This document shows positions 1-4,644 of a stretch of DNA of 9,320 nucleotides, piece by piece. The DNA lies in contig JACRON010000126.1 of assembly GCA_016214425.1 (NCBI GenBank), positions 1-9,320 of the forward strand. The letters run 5' to 3'. This stretch comes from Nitrospirota bacterium. Lineage in GTDB: Bacteria > Nitrospirota > CAKKRA01 > 9FT-COMBO-42-15. The position numbers were made by a program, and so were the translations under genes. Below the pieces are notes generated by a model. That model was not told the origin of the DNA. It did no database searches and saw nothing but the letters and a program-made list of their open reading frames with translations. Each line of letters opens with the position of its first letter. The stretch's first letter is position 1.

Positions 1-7
1 TGAATTT

Positions 8-1189
8 TTATCCAAAAGCCCTGATCTCATCATAAACCTTTAATGTTTCTTCAGTCATTCTATCCCATGTAAACCATTTTGACTTTTCCCTTGCCCTATC
101 AGCCATATCTCTGCGCGTCTCAGAATTTAACAAGACTCTTATCTTTTCTGTAAGCGCATCAATTTCTAATGGCGTATTGATTATAAAACCTTCTTTCCCA
201 TCTTCTATAATTTCAGAAGCGCCATTCTTTTTTGTTGTGATAACAGGAAGGCCTGATGCCATTGCCTCAAGCGTAACATTTGCAAAGGGGTCAAAAAAGG
301 TCGGAAGCGCAAAGATATCAGAGGCAGCGTAATATTTCTCTGTTTCACTTGCATAATCAACAAAAATTATATTTTTATCAATACCTGTCTTGGCTGCCAA
401 TCTCTTATACGGCCAGAGTCTGTCCTTGCCAACAATCAATAGCTTTATTCTGTTCTTGTTAATAAAATCATTGCCAATGCTTGCTGCTGCCTCTATTAAA
501 TAACTGACCCCTTTTCTCTTAAAACCGCTTCCAACATATAATATCACAAAATCATCATCAGAGATGTTATGTAGTTTGCGTATCTCTGTCCTGTATTTTT
601 CTTTATTTAGAGGATTGAATCTCTCTGTATCAACACCATTATGTATGACCTTTATTCTATCCTCTGGCACAGGATAAAATTTTAGTATCCCATTCTTGCT
701 CAATTTTGAATTAACGATAATCCTTTTATAATTGCCATCCTGAAACTGTCTTTTTTCAATTGAAAGGACTGCCCTGTGAAAAGGGTCAAGCAGTTTAAGC
801 CTGCTCCCCTCATCAATCCATGCCCTGTGGCACCCTCCCCCTAATGTTGCCACATCCTGATAATATGTCCTTGTCTGACTATGAATAATGTCAAAGTCCT
901 CTTTTTTTACTGCCTTATTTGCAAAATAAGCATAGGTTAATGGAGCCATGAACCTAAAAGGCCAGCGGGTCATTGGGACCTTTACAAAATTTATTCCTTC
1001 CCCCTCAAAGGTTGAGGTGTTTGACCATGAATTCGCAAAGACAGTTATATCATGCCCATTATTTTTCAGTCTTTTGACCAATTCATAGGTTCTTCTCTCG
1101 CTCCCGCCCTTTTTGTCAAAGTTTTCAATTAGTATAGCAATCTTATACTGCCTCGTCAAACTATTTTCTCCGTCTTTCAATGTCACCAT
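8..1189 (-). CDS. GT4-family glycosyltransferase (RfaG/WaaG-like)
   Basis: This is a GT-B fold glycosyltransferase, family 4, likely cytoplasmic or membrane-associated, that would transfer a sugar from a nucleotide sugar to lipopolysaccharide core or another surface glycan. The N-terminal acceptor domain opens with IAILIENFDKKGGSERR (about residues 17-33), the usual first strand and Gly-rich loop followed by ERRTYELVKRL. The C-terminal donor domain starts near ILYVGSGFKRKGVSYLIEA. It contains DPFANVTLEAMASGLPVIT, the equivalent of the family's E-x7-E segment with Asp in place of the first Glu, as seen in many RfaG-like enzymes. Length (393 aa) is normal. The first ATG has no Shine-Dalgarno. 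GGAG lies 7 nt upstream of an in-frame TTG at 1159-1157, so a 383-aa product starting (M)TRQYKIAI is a credible alternative. Acceptor and sugar cannot be told from the sequence. Confidence 0.88.
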   Translation of the reverse strand: MVTLKDGENSLTRQYKIAILIENFDKKGGSERRTYELVKRLKNNGHDITVFANSWSNTSTFEGEGINFVKVPMTRWPFRFMAPLTYAYFANKAVKKEDFDIIHSQTRTYYQDVATLGGGCHRAWIDEGSRLKLLDPFHRAVLSIEKRQFQDGNYKRIIVNSKLSKNGILKFYPVPEDRIKVIHNGVDTERFNPLNKEKYRTEIRKLHNISDDDFVILYVGSGFKRKGVSYLIEAAASIGNDFINKNRIKLLIVGKDRLWPYKRLAAKTGIDKNIIFVDYASETEKYYAASDIFALPTFFDPFANVTLEAMASGLPVITTKKNGASEIIEDGKEGFIINTPLEIDALTEKIRVLLNSETRRDMADRAREKSKWFTWDRMTEETLKVYDEIRAFG

Positions 1190-1219
1190 GAACTTGTTTT
1201 AGGGTCTTATAATCTTTTG

Positions 1220-1243
1220 TAGGCACGGTTTAAACCGTGCCTA
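1220..1243. repeat. perfect 24-bp palindrome
   Basis: Two 12-nt arms (TAGGCACGGTTT and its exact reverse complement) meet without a loop between the glycosyltransferase start and the cassette region. No T-run follows on the plus strand. On the minus strand the T-run lies before the hairpin, so it is not a good intrinsic terminator in either direction. Near-identical palindromes occur as dispersed repeats in some environmental bacterial genomes (recollection, not checked). It could also be a regulator site for the minus-strand glycosyltransferase. Confidence 0.7.
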
Positions 1244-1285
1244 ACAGTAGCAAAAAAAACATAAAAATTCAACAGGAGTTTTTCC

Positions 1286-1313
1286 TTGACATCCATTATG
1301 CTTCTGATAAAAT
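1286..1313 (+). promoter_or_regulatory. putative sigma70 promoter facing the gene cassette
   Basis: TTGACA at 1286-1291 and TAAAAT at 1308-1313 are separated by 16 nt. It points toward the cassette ORF at 1489, leaving a leader of about 170 nt that carries a dispersed-repeat-like sequence. It could serve as an external promoter for the cassette, as Pc does in integrons. This is inferred from position and match only. Confidence 0.5.
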
Positions 1314-1342
1314 CGGTTCTAAGTTCTATTCAGAACATTCGG

Positions 1343-1379
1343 TGTCATTGCAGGGAGCAAAGCGACGAAGCAATCTCAT
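1343..1379 (+). repeat. dispersed-repeat-like sequence (GTCATTGC...GCAATCTCA type)
   Basis: The segment starts TGTCATTGC and ends GCGACGAAGCAATCTCAT. Its ATTGC/GCAAT ends are complementary, so the RNA could form a small hairpin. It closely resembles a short repeat I know as scattered in intergenic regions of many unrelated bacteria (recollection). It does not recur in this window. It lies in the leader between the putative promoter and the cassette and is not coding. Confidence 0.55.
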
Positions 1380-1447
1380 GGAGTTCCTAAAATTTATCAG
1401 ATACCTCAAGCAAATTCTTTATTGACAGCACATAAAACCTGTGATGC

Positions 1448-1454
1448 GTTAGCT
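1448..1454 (+). other. integron core site GTTAGCT at 5' cassette boundary
   Basis: GTTAGCT here is identical to the right core site of the attC at 2038-2044, and the base before it is also shared (CGTTAGCT). In integron recombination the crossover falls after the G (G|TTAGCT), so two such 7-mers bounding an ORF plus attC define one cassette. No attC stem lies immediately upstream, so this would be an attI, a secondary insertion site, or the end of a lost cassette. Confidence 0.55.
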
Positions 1455-2038
1455 ATGATAGTAATCATTTTTTGAAGGAGACACTGCAATGAAAAAAACA
1501 TCCTTTGTTCTGATTGCTGTCTTTACATGGTTGCTTCCCTTGATAGCTGTTAGTTCCGAATTTGAAAAAATCAGCTTTGATGCTCCTACCAAGAAGGAAT
1601 ATACAATAAGTATGAGCGGTTTTTTCTCTAAATCAGGCATCGCAAACCCAAATGACACAATATTTACATTTTTAGGCGAACATAAAGAATTTTCAAGAGA
1701 CATTTATTATTTCAATCAATACAAATTTATTGGCCGAACTGGAGAAAAGACATTTGAAATTATGGCCATCGAGAAGGGGCCGGGGCTCCGGCTCAAAGAA
1801 ACCAGAGAAAAAATCAATATGTATTTTGATGATACTGCACCCTATTCACTGAAATTTATGAGCATGAACACCAAATGTGATCAAAAAGACAGGGTTCTAC
1901 TCAAAATGATTAAGTTGAGTGGCAATCAATTGGAATTTCAATTGATACTGCCTGATTGTCTTACGTCAAAATAAATATTTCTAACGAAGTGCTTCACGGG
2001 ATCGGCGTGATGCTTACGCCTCCCCGTGAGCTTTGTCG
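1449..2038 (+). mobile_element. integron gene cassette 1 (590 bp)
   Basis: The unit runs from the TTAGCT after the first crossover point to the G of the next GTTAGCT. It contains one forward ORF (1489-1974) followed 5 nt later by an attC, the canonical layout and size of a cassette. No integrase gene is visible in the window, so the locus may be an integrase-less attC cluster or part of a larger array. Precise boundaries are inferred from the shared core 7-mer. Confidence 0.62.
1489..1974 (+). CDS. cassette-encoded secreted protein, function unknown
   Basis: I do not recognise this 161-aa protein. It begins MKKTSFVLIAVFTWLLPLIAVSS, a lysine start plus hydrophobic core typical of a Sec signal peptide, cleaved probably around residues 20-23, giving a periplasmic or secreted protein of about 16 kDa. 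The mature part looks beta-rich, with alternating hydrophobic stretches such as FEIMAIEK and LEFQLILPD. It has exactly two cysteines (C130 and C157) that could form a disulfide. AAGGAG lies 8 nt before the ATG, which fixes the start and means the cassette carries its own ribosome binding site. Secreted orphan proteins are common cargo of integron cassettes (family knowledge); no specific role can be given. Confidence 0.85.
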   Translation: MKKTSFVLIAVFTWLLPLIAVSSEFEKISFDAPTKKEYTISMSGFFSKSGIANPNDTIFTFLGEHKEFSRDIYYFNQYKFIGRTGEKTFEIMAIEKGPGLRLKETREKINMYFDDTAPYSLKFMSMNTKCDQKDRVLLKMIKLSGNQLEFQLILPDCLTSK

Positions 2039-2044
2039 TTAGCT
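1980..2044 (+). other. attC recombination site (complete)
   Basis: The fold has every part of an attC. Outer arms CTAACGA (1981-1987) and TCGTTAG (2036-2042) pair over 7 bp and contain the R'' and R' core sites. Short unpaired spacers (1988-1990 and 2032-2035) follow. Inner arms GCTTCACGGG (1991-2000) and CCCGTGAGC (2023-2031) pair with one unpaired extra T, the extrahelical base that sets strand choice by IntI. The apex is a variable stem GGCGT/ACGCC (2004-2008/2016-2020). The crossover point would be G2038|T2039. The R'' heptamer deviates slightly from RYYYAAC and R' (GTTAGCT) from GTTRRRY. Confidence 0.8.
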
Positions 2045-2056
2045 GCCGAGAATCAC

Positions 2057-2434
2057 ATGAAGCGAGACTGGGATACTATCCGGGAAATCCTAATTAAGTT
2101 CGAGGGGCTTGCTCCCGATGCTGGCCCCCTACAATTAGGCGACTTTCCATCGGAGAAGGCATATGAATATTCATATCATGTCGAGCTGCTGATAGAAGCC
2201 GGACTCATACATGGCCAAATGTCAAAAACACTTGGGCATCATGCCCAGAACTTTCTGGCACAACGATTAACTTGGCAGGGTCACGAATTCTTAGACGCTA
2301 TTCGAAGCGATACTGTCTGGAATAAAACCAAAACATCTTTCGTTAAAGGTGGTTTGTCCATGACGTTCGATTTAGTGAAAGAGGTTGCGAAAGATGTGGC
2401 AGTTGCACTTCTCAAGTCCACAATCGTCAGCTAA
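2057..2434 (+). CDS. DUF2513 domain-containing protein
   Basis: This 125-aa protein matches the DUF2513 family along its length. It opens MKRDWDTIREILIKFEG, has a central YSYHVELLIEAGLIHG helix-turn segment, and carries the hallmark RLTWQGHEFLDAIRSDTVWNKTK (about residues 78-100). The fold is thought to be winged-helix-like and the biochemical role is unknown; members occur in prophages, plasmids and integron cassettes (recollection). The open frame extends up to a TTG at 2033, but that codon lies inside the attC arm, and family alignments start at MKRD, so the ATG at 2057 is chosen. No clear Shine-Dalgarno is present. The stop codon TAA (2432-2434) is built into the core site of the following attC, as is common in compact cassettes. 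Confidence 0.88.
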   Translation: MKRDWDTIREILIKFEGLAPDAGPLQLGDFPSEKAYEYSYHVELLIEAGLIHGQMSKTLGHHAQNFLAQRLTWQGHEFLDAIRSDTVWNKTKTSFVKGGLSMTFDLVKEVAKDVAVALLKSTIVS

Positions 2435-2471
2435 CCACCGCTTCCACGGGACGGCGTCGCTAACGCGCCGC
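2431..2471 (+). other. partial attC (left half only)
   Basis: CTAACCACCGCTTCCACGGG followed by a GGCGT-rich apex up to GCGCCGC (2471) is a typical attC left arm and loop. The complement that should follow (CCCGTGGAAGC...GGTTAG) is absent. Instead the sequence switches to ATAAGATGTTAAAG. A GTTA at 2479-2482 could be a relic of the right core but does not pair with the left arm beyond 4 nt. The site looks deleted or recombined away. Confidence 0.6.
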
Positions 2472-2533
2472 ATAAGATGTTAAAGAAAACGAAAACAGTC
2501 CCTAATGTGCGAAATGAGAAAGGATATCACTTT

Positions 2534-2998
2534 ATGGGTAGACAAATAATCAAGAATGTTATTTATATTGTCCTTATAGCAATCGTTTCATGCTCATTCA
2601 ACAAAGAACTTTTCCCCAAAAAAGAATTTATTGAGACAACAGAAGAAGCTATTAATGCATTAGATGCAATAGAAGCGCTGCTAACTAACTATGATTCATC
2701 AATAAAAACTAAACTTGATATAGATGATGCATTCAAAAAGTTAGATATTGTTTTACTGAAATATCGCAGATATATAAAAGTTGAAGATGCTAAAAAAATA
2801 TCTAAAGATGTTGAAAAAAACAGCAAGCAGATAAAGATTGTGCAGGCTATCGGAGCTGCAATGATGTCACTTCGCTTAGCACAGATAGAATTAGGACTTA
2901 TTAGATTTGAGAGAGAGAACAAGGAACATAAAAACTTTAATAAAGCAATAGAAGAAACACAAAAGGCACGAGAATTATTTATGCAATATAAATCATAA
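2534..2998 (+). CDS. small putative lipoprotein, helical, unknown function
   Basis: This 154-aa protein begins MGRQIIKNVIYIVLIAIVSC, a positively charged start, a hydrophobic core and a plausible lipobox IVSC with Cys20, so it is probably lipid-anchored facing the periplasm. The rest is charged, Lys/Glu-rich and almost certainly alpha-helical, with a likely coiled-coil or helical-bundle arrangement (segments such as EEAINALDAIEALL and LIRFERENKEHKNFNKAIEE). The frame is open from an ATG at 2477, but the ATG at 2534 has AAAGGA 9 nt upstream and gives a proper signal peptide, so it is preferred. The gene lies just past the broken attC, so it may be former cassette cargo. It is followed after 16 nt by a truncated ORF with its own ribosome binding site. 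I know of no family for it. Confidence 0.75.
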   Translation: MGRQIIKNVIYIVLIAIVSCSFNKELFPKKEFIETTEEAINALDAIEALLTNYDSSIKTKLDIDDAFKKLDIVLLKYRRYIKVEDAKKISKDVEKNSKQIKIVQAIGAAMMSLRLAQIELGLIRFERENKEHKNFNKAIEETQKARELFMQYKS

Positions 2999-3014
2999 AA
3001 TAGAGGAGAGAATC

Positions 3015-3170
3015 ATGGTTGAAATATCCTTCGAGATTGGCGGGCGAAAAATTAATCCTAATCAGATTGGTAATGCCATAGAAAAGGCTGTGCTTCAACA
3101 GGTAACAGAAAAGAAAAGAAAAGGGAAAGGAACAATAAGGGGGTCAAATCTTCTTTGTTCACAGCTTTGA
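3015..3170 (+). pseudogene. truncated small protein fused to repeat sequence
   Basis: The frame MVEISFEIGGRKINPNQIGN followed by AIEKAVLQQVTEKK has GAGGAGAG 5 nt before its ATG and looks like a real N-terminus. I recall hypothetical proteins of this type continuing with a Cys/His-containing region (about ...RCPEHG). Here, after residue ~42 (ACAATAAGG), the DNA enters the 113-bp repeat at 3140 and the frame ends in it at TGA 3168-3170, giving a 51-aa product whose last ~9 residues come from the repeat. It is best read as a gene cut by the repeat insertion or an associated deletion. Confidence 0.5.
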
Positions 3171-3252
3171 ATAGTTAAAACTAAAAAAAGAACTTTGCCT
3201 CTACTTCACTCAGTCAGCAATAAACTGAGAATAAGAAGTTCACCCATTTAAT
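3140..3252 (+). repeat. 113-bp repeat, copy A
   Basis: From GGGGTCAAAT to CCCATTTAAT it matches 5313-5426 almost base for base, with a handful of substitutions and one A-run length change. In copy A the centre can fold: ACTTC/GAAGT (3203-3207/3235-3239) outside and CTCAGT/ACTGAG (3209-3214/3224-3229) inside, around a 9-nt loop. The GGGGTCAAATCTTC end resembles sequences seen near IS200-like/REP-associated Y1 transposases (recollection), so this may be a transposase-less derivative. Confidence 0.85.
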
Positions 3253-3283
3253 GGGCACCTGTCAAGCGGAAAAAACTATCCCC

Positions 3284-3314
3284 AAGACGAGAAAAAAGAT
3301 TTTTTTCTCGTCTT
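3284..3314. terminator. long A/T-ended hairpin, possible bidirectional terminator
   Basis: AAGACGAGAAAAAA (3284-3297) is exactly complementary to 3301-3314 around a 3-nt loop. The only G/C-rich part is the outer stem base and the inner part is A6/T6, so it lacks the usual strong stem plus trailing U-run. It could stop transcription weakly on either strand or be a relic of a mobile element end. Confidence 0.4.
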
Positions 3315-3391
3315 TGTCTTTCTGAGTTATCAAACATCCTTTACTATGCCTCGCTCCTTGTCTCTTTGCCTTCTCTTTCCTTAATTTTTCT

Positions 3392-3421
3392 TTGTATTTT
3401 CTTTAGATAACATGATATAAT
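3392..3421 (+). promoter_or_regulatory. putative extended -10 promoter
   Basis: TGATATAAT (3413-3421) is a perfect extended -10. A weak -35 (TTGTAT, 3392-3397) lies 18 nt upstream in a T/C-rich tract. It sits 25 nt before the ATG of the broken antitoxin gene, which has GGAGGT at 3435-3440. The expression signals of this dead gene therefore remain intact. Confidence 0.55.
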
Positions 3422-3446
3422 TAAGTCAAATAATGGAGGTAATTTT

Positions 3447-3690
3447 ATGACAGCCACATCTATAAAAGATAATCTTATTGCCCAGGTTGAAAAACTCCCT
3501 TATGATCTTCAGCTTCGTGTTCTTGACTTTGTGAAGGCGTTGAGGCTGTAGAAAAAGTCTATTTTAAAAAAAATGGACTAATGAAAATAAAGGACTTTTT
3601 GACATATTTTTTTCAAAGATTGTGGGTTTTCTACAAACACGTTAGCTTTATAAGAGGAAATAATAGGGGTAAAAGACATCCTTATTTTTT
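3447..3690 (+). pseudogene. DUF2281-like antitoxin gene, split by MITE-like insertion
   Basis: The reading frame MTATSIKDNLIAQVEKLPYD then LQLRVLDFVKAL (start 3447) resembles the N-terminus of small DUF2281-type antitoxins usually paired with PIN toxins. It hits a stop (TAG 3549-3551) inside the inserted element. If 3542-3640 and one copy of the flanking GTT are removed, the frame continues FVKALAL, then a TAA, then in the same frame IIGVKDILIF, resembling the KGV.GKD.L.F segment of such antitoxins. The element thus appears to have landed in codon Leu-32, and the remainder decayed before the HicAB promoter. The partner toxin is absent. Family assignment rests on recall. Confidence 0.5.
3542..3640. 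mobile_element. ~99-bp MITE-like element, copy 1
   Basis: The left end GAGGCTGTAGAAAAAGTC is mirrored by the right end GGTTTTCTACAAACAC (imperfect in this copy). The other two right ends in the window, at 4588 and 6251, read TTTTCTACAGACTC and match the left end better. The inside is A/T-rich with no ORF. The left flank ends GCGTT and the right flank starts GTTAGC, consistent with a 3-4 bp target duplication (GTT or CGTT). The mobilising transposase is not in the window. Confidence 0.6.
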
Positions 3691-3693
3691 TAC

Positions 3694-3722
3694 TTGACAA
3701 TACAACATATATGTTGTATATT
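3694..3722 (+). promoter_or_regulatory. hicAB promoter with 20-bp palindromic operator
   Basis: TTGACA (3694-3699), a 17-nt spacer and TATATT (3717-3722) form a strong sigma70 promoter. The spacer holds a perfect 20-bp palindrome (3700-3719, arms ATACAACATA/TATGTTGTAT). HicB antitoxins with a C-terminal HTH bind such operators, so HicB would occlude RNA polymerase and autoregulate the module. The operator assignment is inference from position and symmetry. Confidence 0.8.
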
Positions 3723-3740
3723 ATATTCAAAGGATAATCT

Positions 3741-3754
3741 TTGCGTTAACGCAA
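3741..3754. promoter_or_regulatory. 14-bp perfect palindrome in hicA leader
   Basis: TTGCGTTAACGCAA lies between the promoter and the hicA start, about 12 nt past the predicted transcription start. It could be a second regulator site or a short hairpin near the ribosome binding site (GGGG at 3765-3768). Confidence 0.5.
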
Positions 3755-3772
3755 GGCAAAAAAAGGGGACTG

Positions 3773-3952
3773 ATGAAATCAAAGGAGCTTATAAGGCTTC
3801 TTAAAGAGCATGGTTGGGTTGTAGATAGAATCAGAGGCAGCCATTACATCATGATTAAAGATAAAAATACCGTATCCGTACCGTATCATGGAAGCAAAGA
3901 CTTAGGTAAAGGATTGGCAAATAACATCTTAAAACAAGCTGGAATTAAATAA
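3773..3952 (+). CDS. hicA: HicA-type mRNA interferase toxin
   Basis: This 59-aa protein has the HicA double-stranded-RNA-binding-like fold signature. MKSKELIRLLKEHGWVVDRI leads into RGSHYIM, which carries the catalytic His (H24) in the GSH motif. VSVPYHGSKDLGKGLANNIL and a terminal KQAGIK follow, the standard HicA ending. HicA cleaves mRNA independently of ribosomes when not neutralised by HicB. Length is typical. The ATG is preceded by GGGG at 4 nt. HicB starts 18 nt after the stop, so the pair is cotranscribed from the promoter at 3694-3722. All key residues are present, so the toxin is probably functional. Confidence 0.93.
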   Translation: MKSKELIRLLKEHGWVVDRIRGSHYIMIKDKNTVSVPYHGSKDLGKGLANNILKQAGIK

Positions 3953-3970
3953 GGAGAGGTGGAAGGAAAA

Positions 3971-4405
3971 ATGGAAAGGATATTTTATCCTGCAAGGATT
4001 ACTTACCAGAAGGAAGATAAAAGTTATTTGGTTGAGTTTCCTGATTTAGAGGGATGTCTTACAGAAGGAGAGGCTTTAGATGAAGCCCTTCAAAATGCAA
4101 GAGAGGCGTTGTCAGGTTATCTGGCATCAATTTTTGATAGAGGCTTTAAGATACCAGAGCCTTCTTTATTAAAGGGGAAAAACATTTATCAAATAGAGCC
4201 TGACCCTGATGTTGCAATCCCTATAATGCTAAGAAAGATTAGGGAAGAACAGAAAATAAGCCAGATAGCAGCAGCAAGCAAACTGGATATTTCCTATCAG
4301 GCATATCAGAGGCTTGAGAATCCTAATAAATTCAATGCGACTATAATGACCTTAGAAAAGGTTGCTAAGATTTTTGGTAAAAGACTGCATGTAGAAATTG
4401 CTTAA
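3971..4405 (+). CDS. hicB: HicB-type antitoxin with C-terminal HTH
   Basis: The protein neutralises HicA and represses its own operon. The N-terminal partly degraded RNase-H-like HicB domain (about residues 4-65) shows YPARITYQKEDKSYLVEFPD, LEGCLTEGEALDEALQNARE and ALSGYL. The C-terminal XRE-type helix-turn-helix (about 84-140) shows IMLRKIREEQKISQIAAASK, LDISYQAYQRLENP and TLEKVAKIFGKRLHVEIA. The frame extends to a GTG at 3959, but the ATG at 3971 has GGAAGG 4 nt before it and gives the normal MERIFYPA start (144 aa), so it is preferred. The HTH is the likely reader of the palindrome inside the promoter. Confidence 0.92.
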   Translation: MERIFYPARITYQKEDKSYLVEFPDLEGCLTEGEALDEALQNAREALSGYLASIFDRGFKIPEPSLLKGKNIYQIEPDPDVAIPIMLRKIREEQKISQIAAASKLDISYQAYQRLENPNKFNATIMTLEKVAKIFGKRLHVEIA

Positions 4406-4418
4406 GGGAAGATAATAG

Positions 4419-4453
4419 GATAATAGGGTCGGACTTGCTTATTGATATTTGCT
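4419..4453 (+). repeat. 35-bp repeat, copy C
   Basis: GATAATAGGGTC.GACTTGC.TATTGATATTTGCT matches 5431-5465 with only two differences. It is preceded by an extra GATAATAG (4411-4418), making a direct 8-bp tandem. The GGGTCRGACTTGC core resembles the ends of IS200-like/REP-associated transposase elements (recollection). It starts 13 nt after the hicB stop and abuts a WD40 gene fragment. Confidence 0.75.
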
Positions 4454-4456
4454 TGA

Positions 4457-4513
4457 CTATCTACATCAGGGTCGCGGGACAAAACCATCCGCATCTGGGA
4501 AATGCCGGAGTAG
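4457..4513 (+). pseudogene. C-terminal fragment of a WD40-repeat protein
   Basis: In one frame the DNA reads LSTSGSRDKTIRIWEMPE and then TAG (4511-4513). SGSRDKTIRIW is the classic end of a WD40 blade (S-G-S-x-D-x-T-I-R-I-W). Only ~18 codons remain, directly after repeat C, and a TGA at 4454 precedes them, so there is no start. The segment is richer in G+C than its surroundings. It is the stranded 3' tail of a beta-propeller gene, presumably left by a deletion or by capture with the repeat. Confidence 0.6.
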
Positions 4514-4566
4514 TTTTCTATAATGCGTTTATCACCCTGCAATCGCTAACAGGTTTTTATTTAAAA

Positions 4567-4588
4567 GATTTGGGTTTTCTACAGACTC
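4567..4588. repeat. right end of MITE family, copy 2
   Basis: GATTTGGGTTTTCTACAGACTC followed by GTTA matches the right ends at 3618-3640 and 6227-6251. No matching left end is seen upstream, so only a terminus remains. It lies 22 nt before the -35 of the toxin promoter. Confidence 0.6.
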
Positions 4589-4609
4589 GTTAGTCTTCAA
4601 TAATACATA

Positions 4610-4638
4610 TTGACAACTCAATATCTAAGTTGTACAAT
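4610..4638 (+). promoter_or_regulatory. toxin-antitoxin promoter with inverted-repeat operator
   Basis: TTGACA (4610-4615), a 17-nt spacer and TACAAT (4633-4638) form a good promoter. ACAACT (4613-4618) and AGTTGT (4628-4633) form an inverted repeat with a 9-nt centre lying across it, the expected place for autoregulation by the TA complex. Transcription should begin near 4645, the A of the toxin ATG, so the mRNA would be leaderless. Confidence 0.7.
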
Positions 4639-4644
4639 TAAACC

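Larger units (their letters stand above)
2039..2471 (+). mobile_element. integron gene cassette 2, right end truncated
   Basis: It starts at the crossover in the first attC, encodes a DUF2513 protein beginning 18 nt later, and ends in the left half of a second attC. The right half is missing, so the original 3' boundary is lost and this cassette is probably no longer excisable at that end. By eye its DNA is richer in G+C than the cassette before it and the gene after it, as expected of independently acquired cassettes. Confidence 0.58.

Noticed and set aside
1237..1425. 62-aa forward ORF in the spacer upstream of cassette 1
   Set aside because: It starts inside the 24-bp palindrome, spans a dispersed repeat and a promoter, and has no ribosome binding site or protein-like composition.
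1239..1454. GCCTAAC (1239-1245) paired with GTTAGCT (1448-1454) as an attC
   Set aside because: The distance (~215 bp) is too long for this type, the bases beside the two cores do not pair, and GCCTAAC is just the edge of the palindrome.
1422..1459. TTGACA (1422) with TATGAT (1454) as a cassette promoter
   Set aside because: The spacing is 26 nt, far from 16-18, and no other -10 fits.
2033..2056. TTG start for the DUF2513 protein at 2033
   Set aside because: The codons lie inside the attC right arm and the family's N-terminus corresponds to the ATG at 2057.
2689..2922. Minus-strand 77-aa ORF inside the lipoprotein gene
   Set aside because: It is a shadow of the helical Lys/Glu-rich gene, giving an implausible Ser/Ile/Leu-rich protein.
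3641..3647. GTTAGCT after the MITE as an integron core site
   Set aside because: No attC-like stem precedes it, and the heptamer is explained as antitoxin codons (ALAL) at the element's insertion site.
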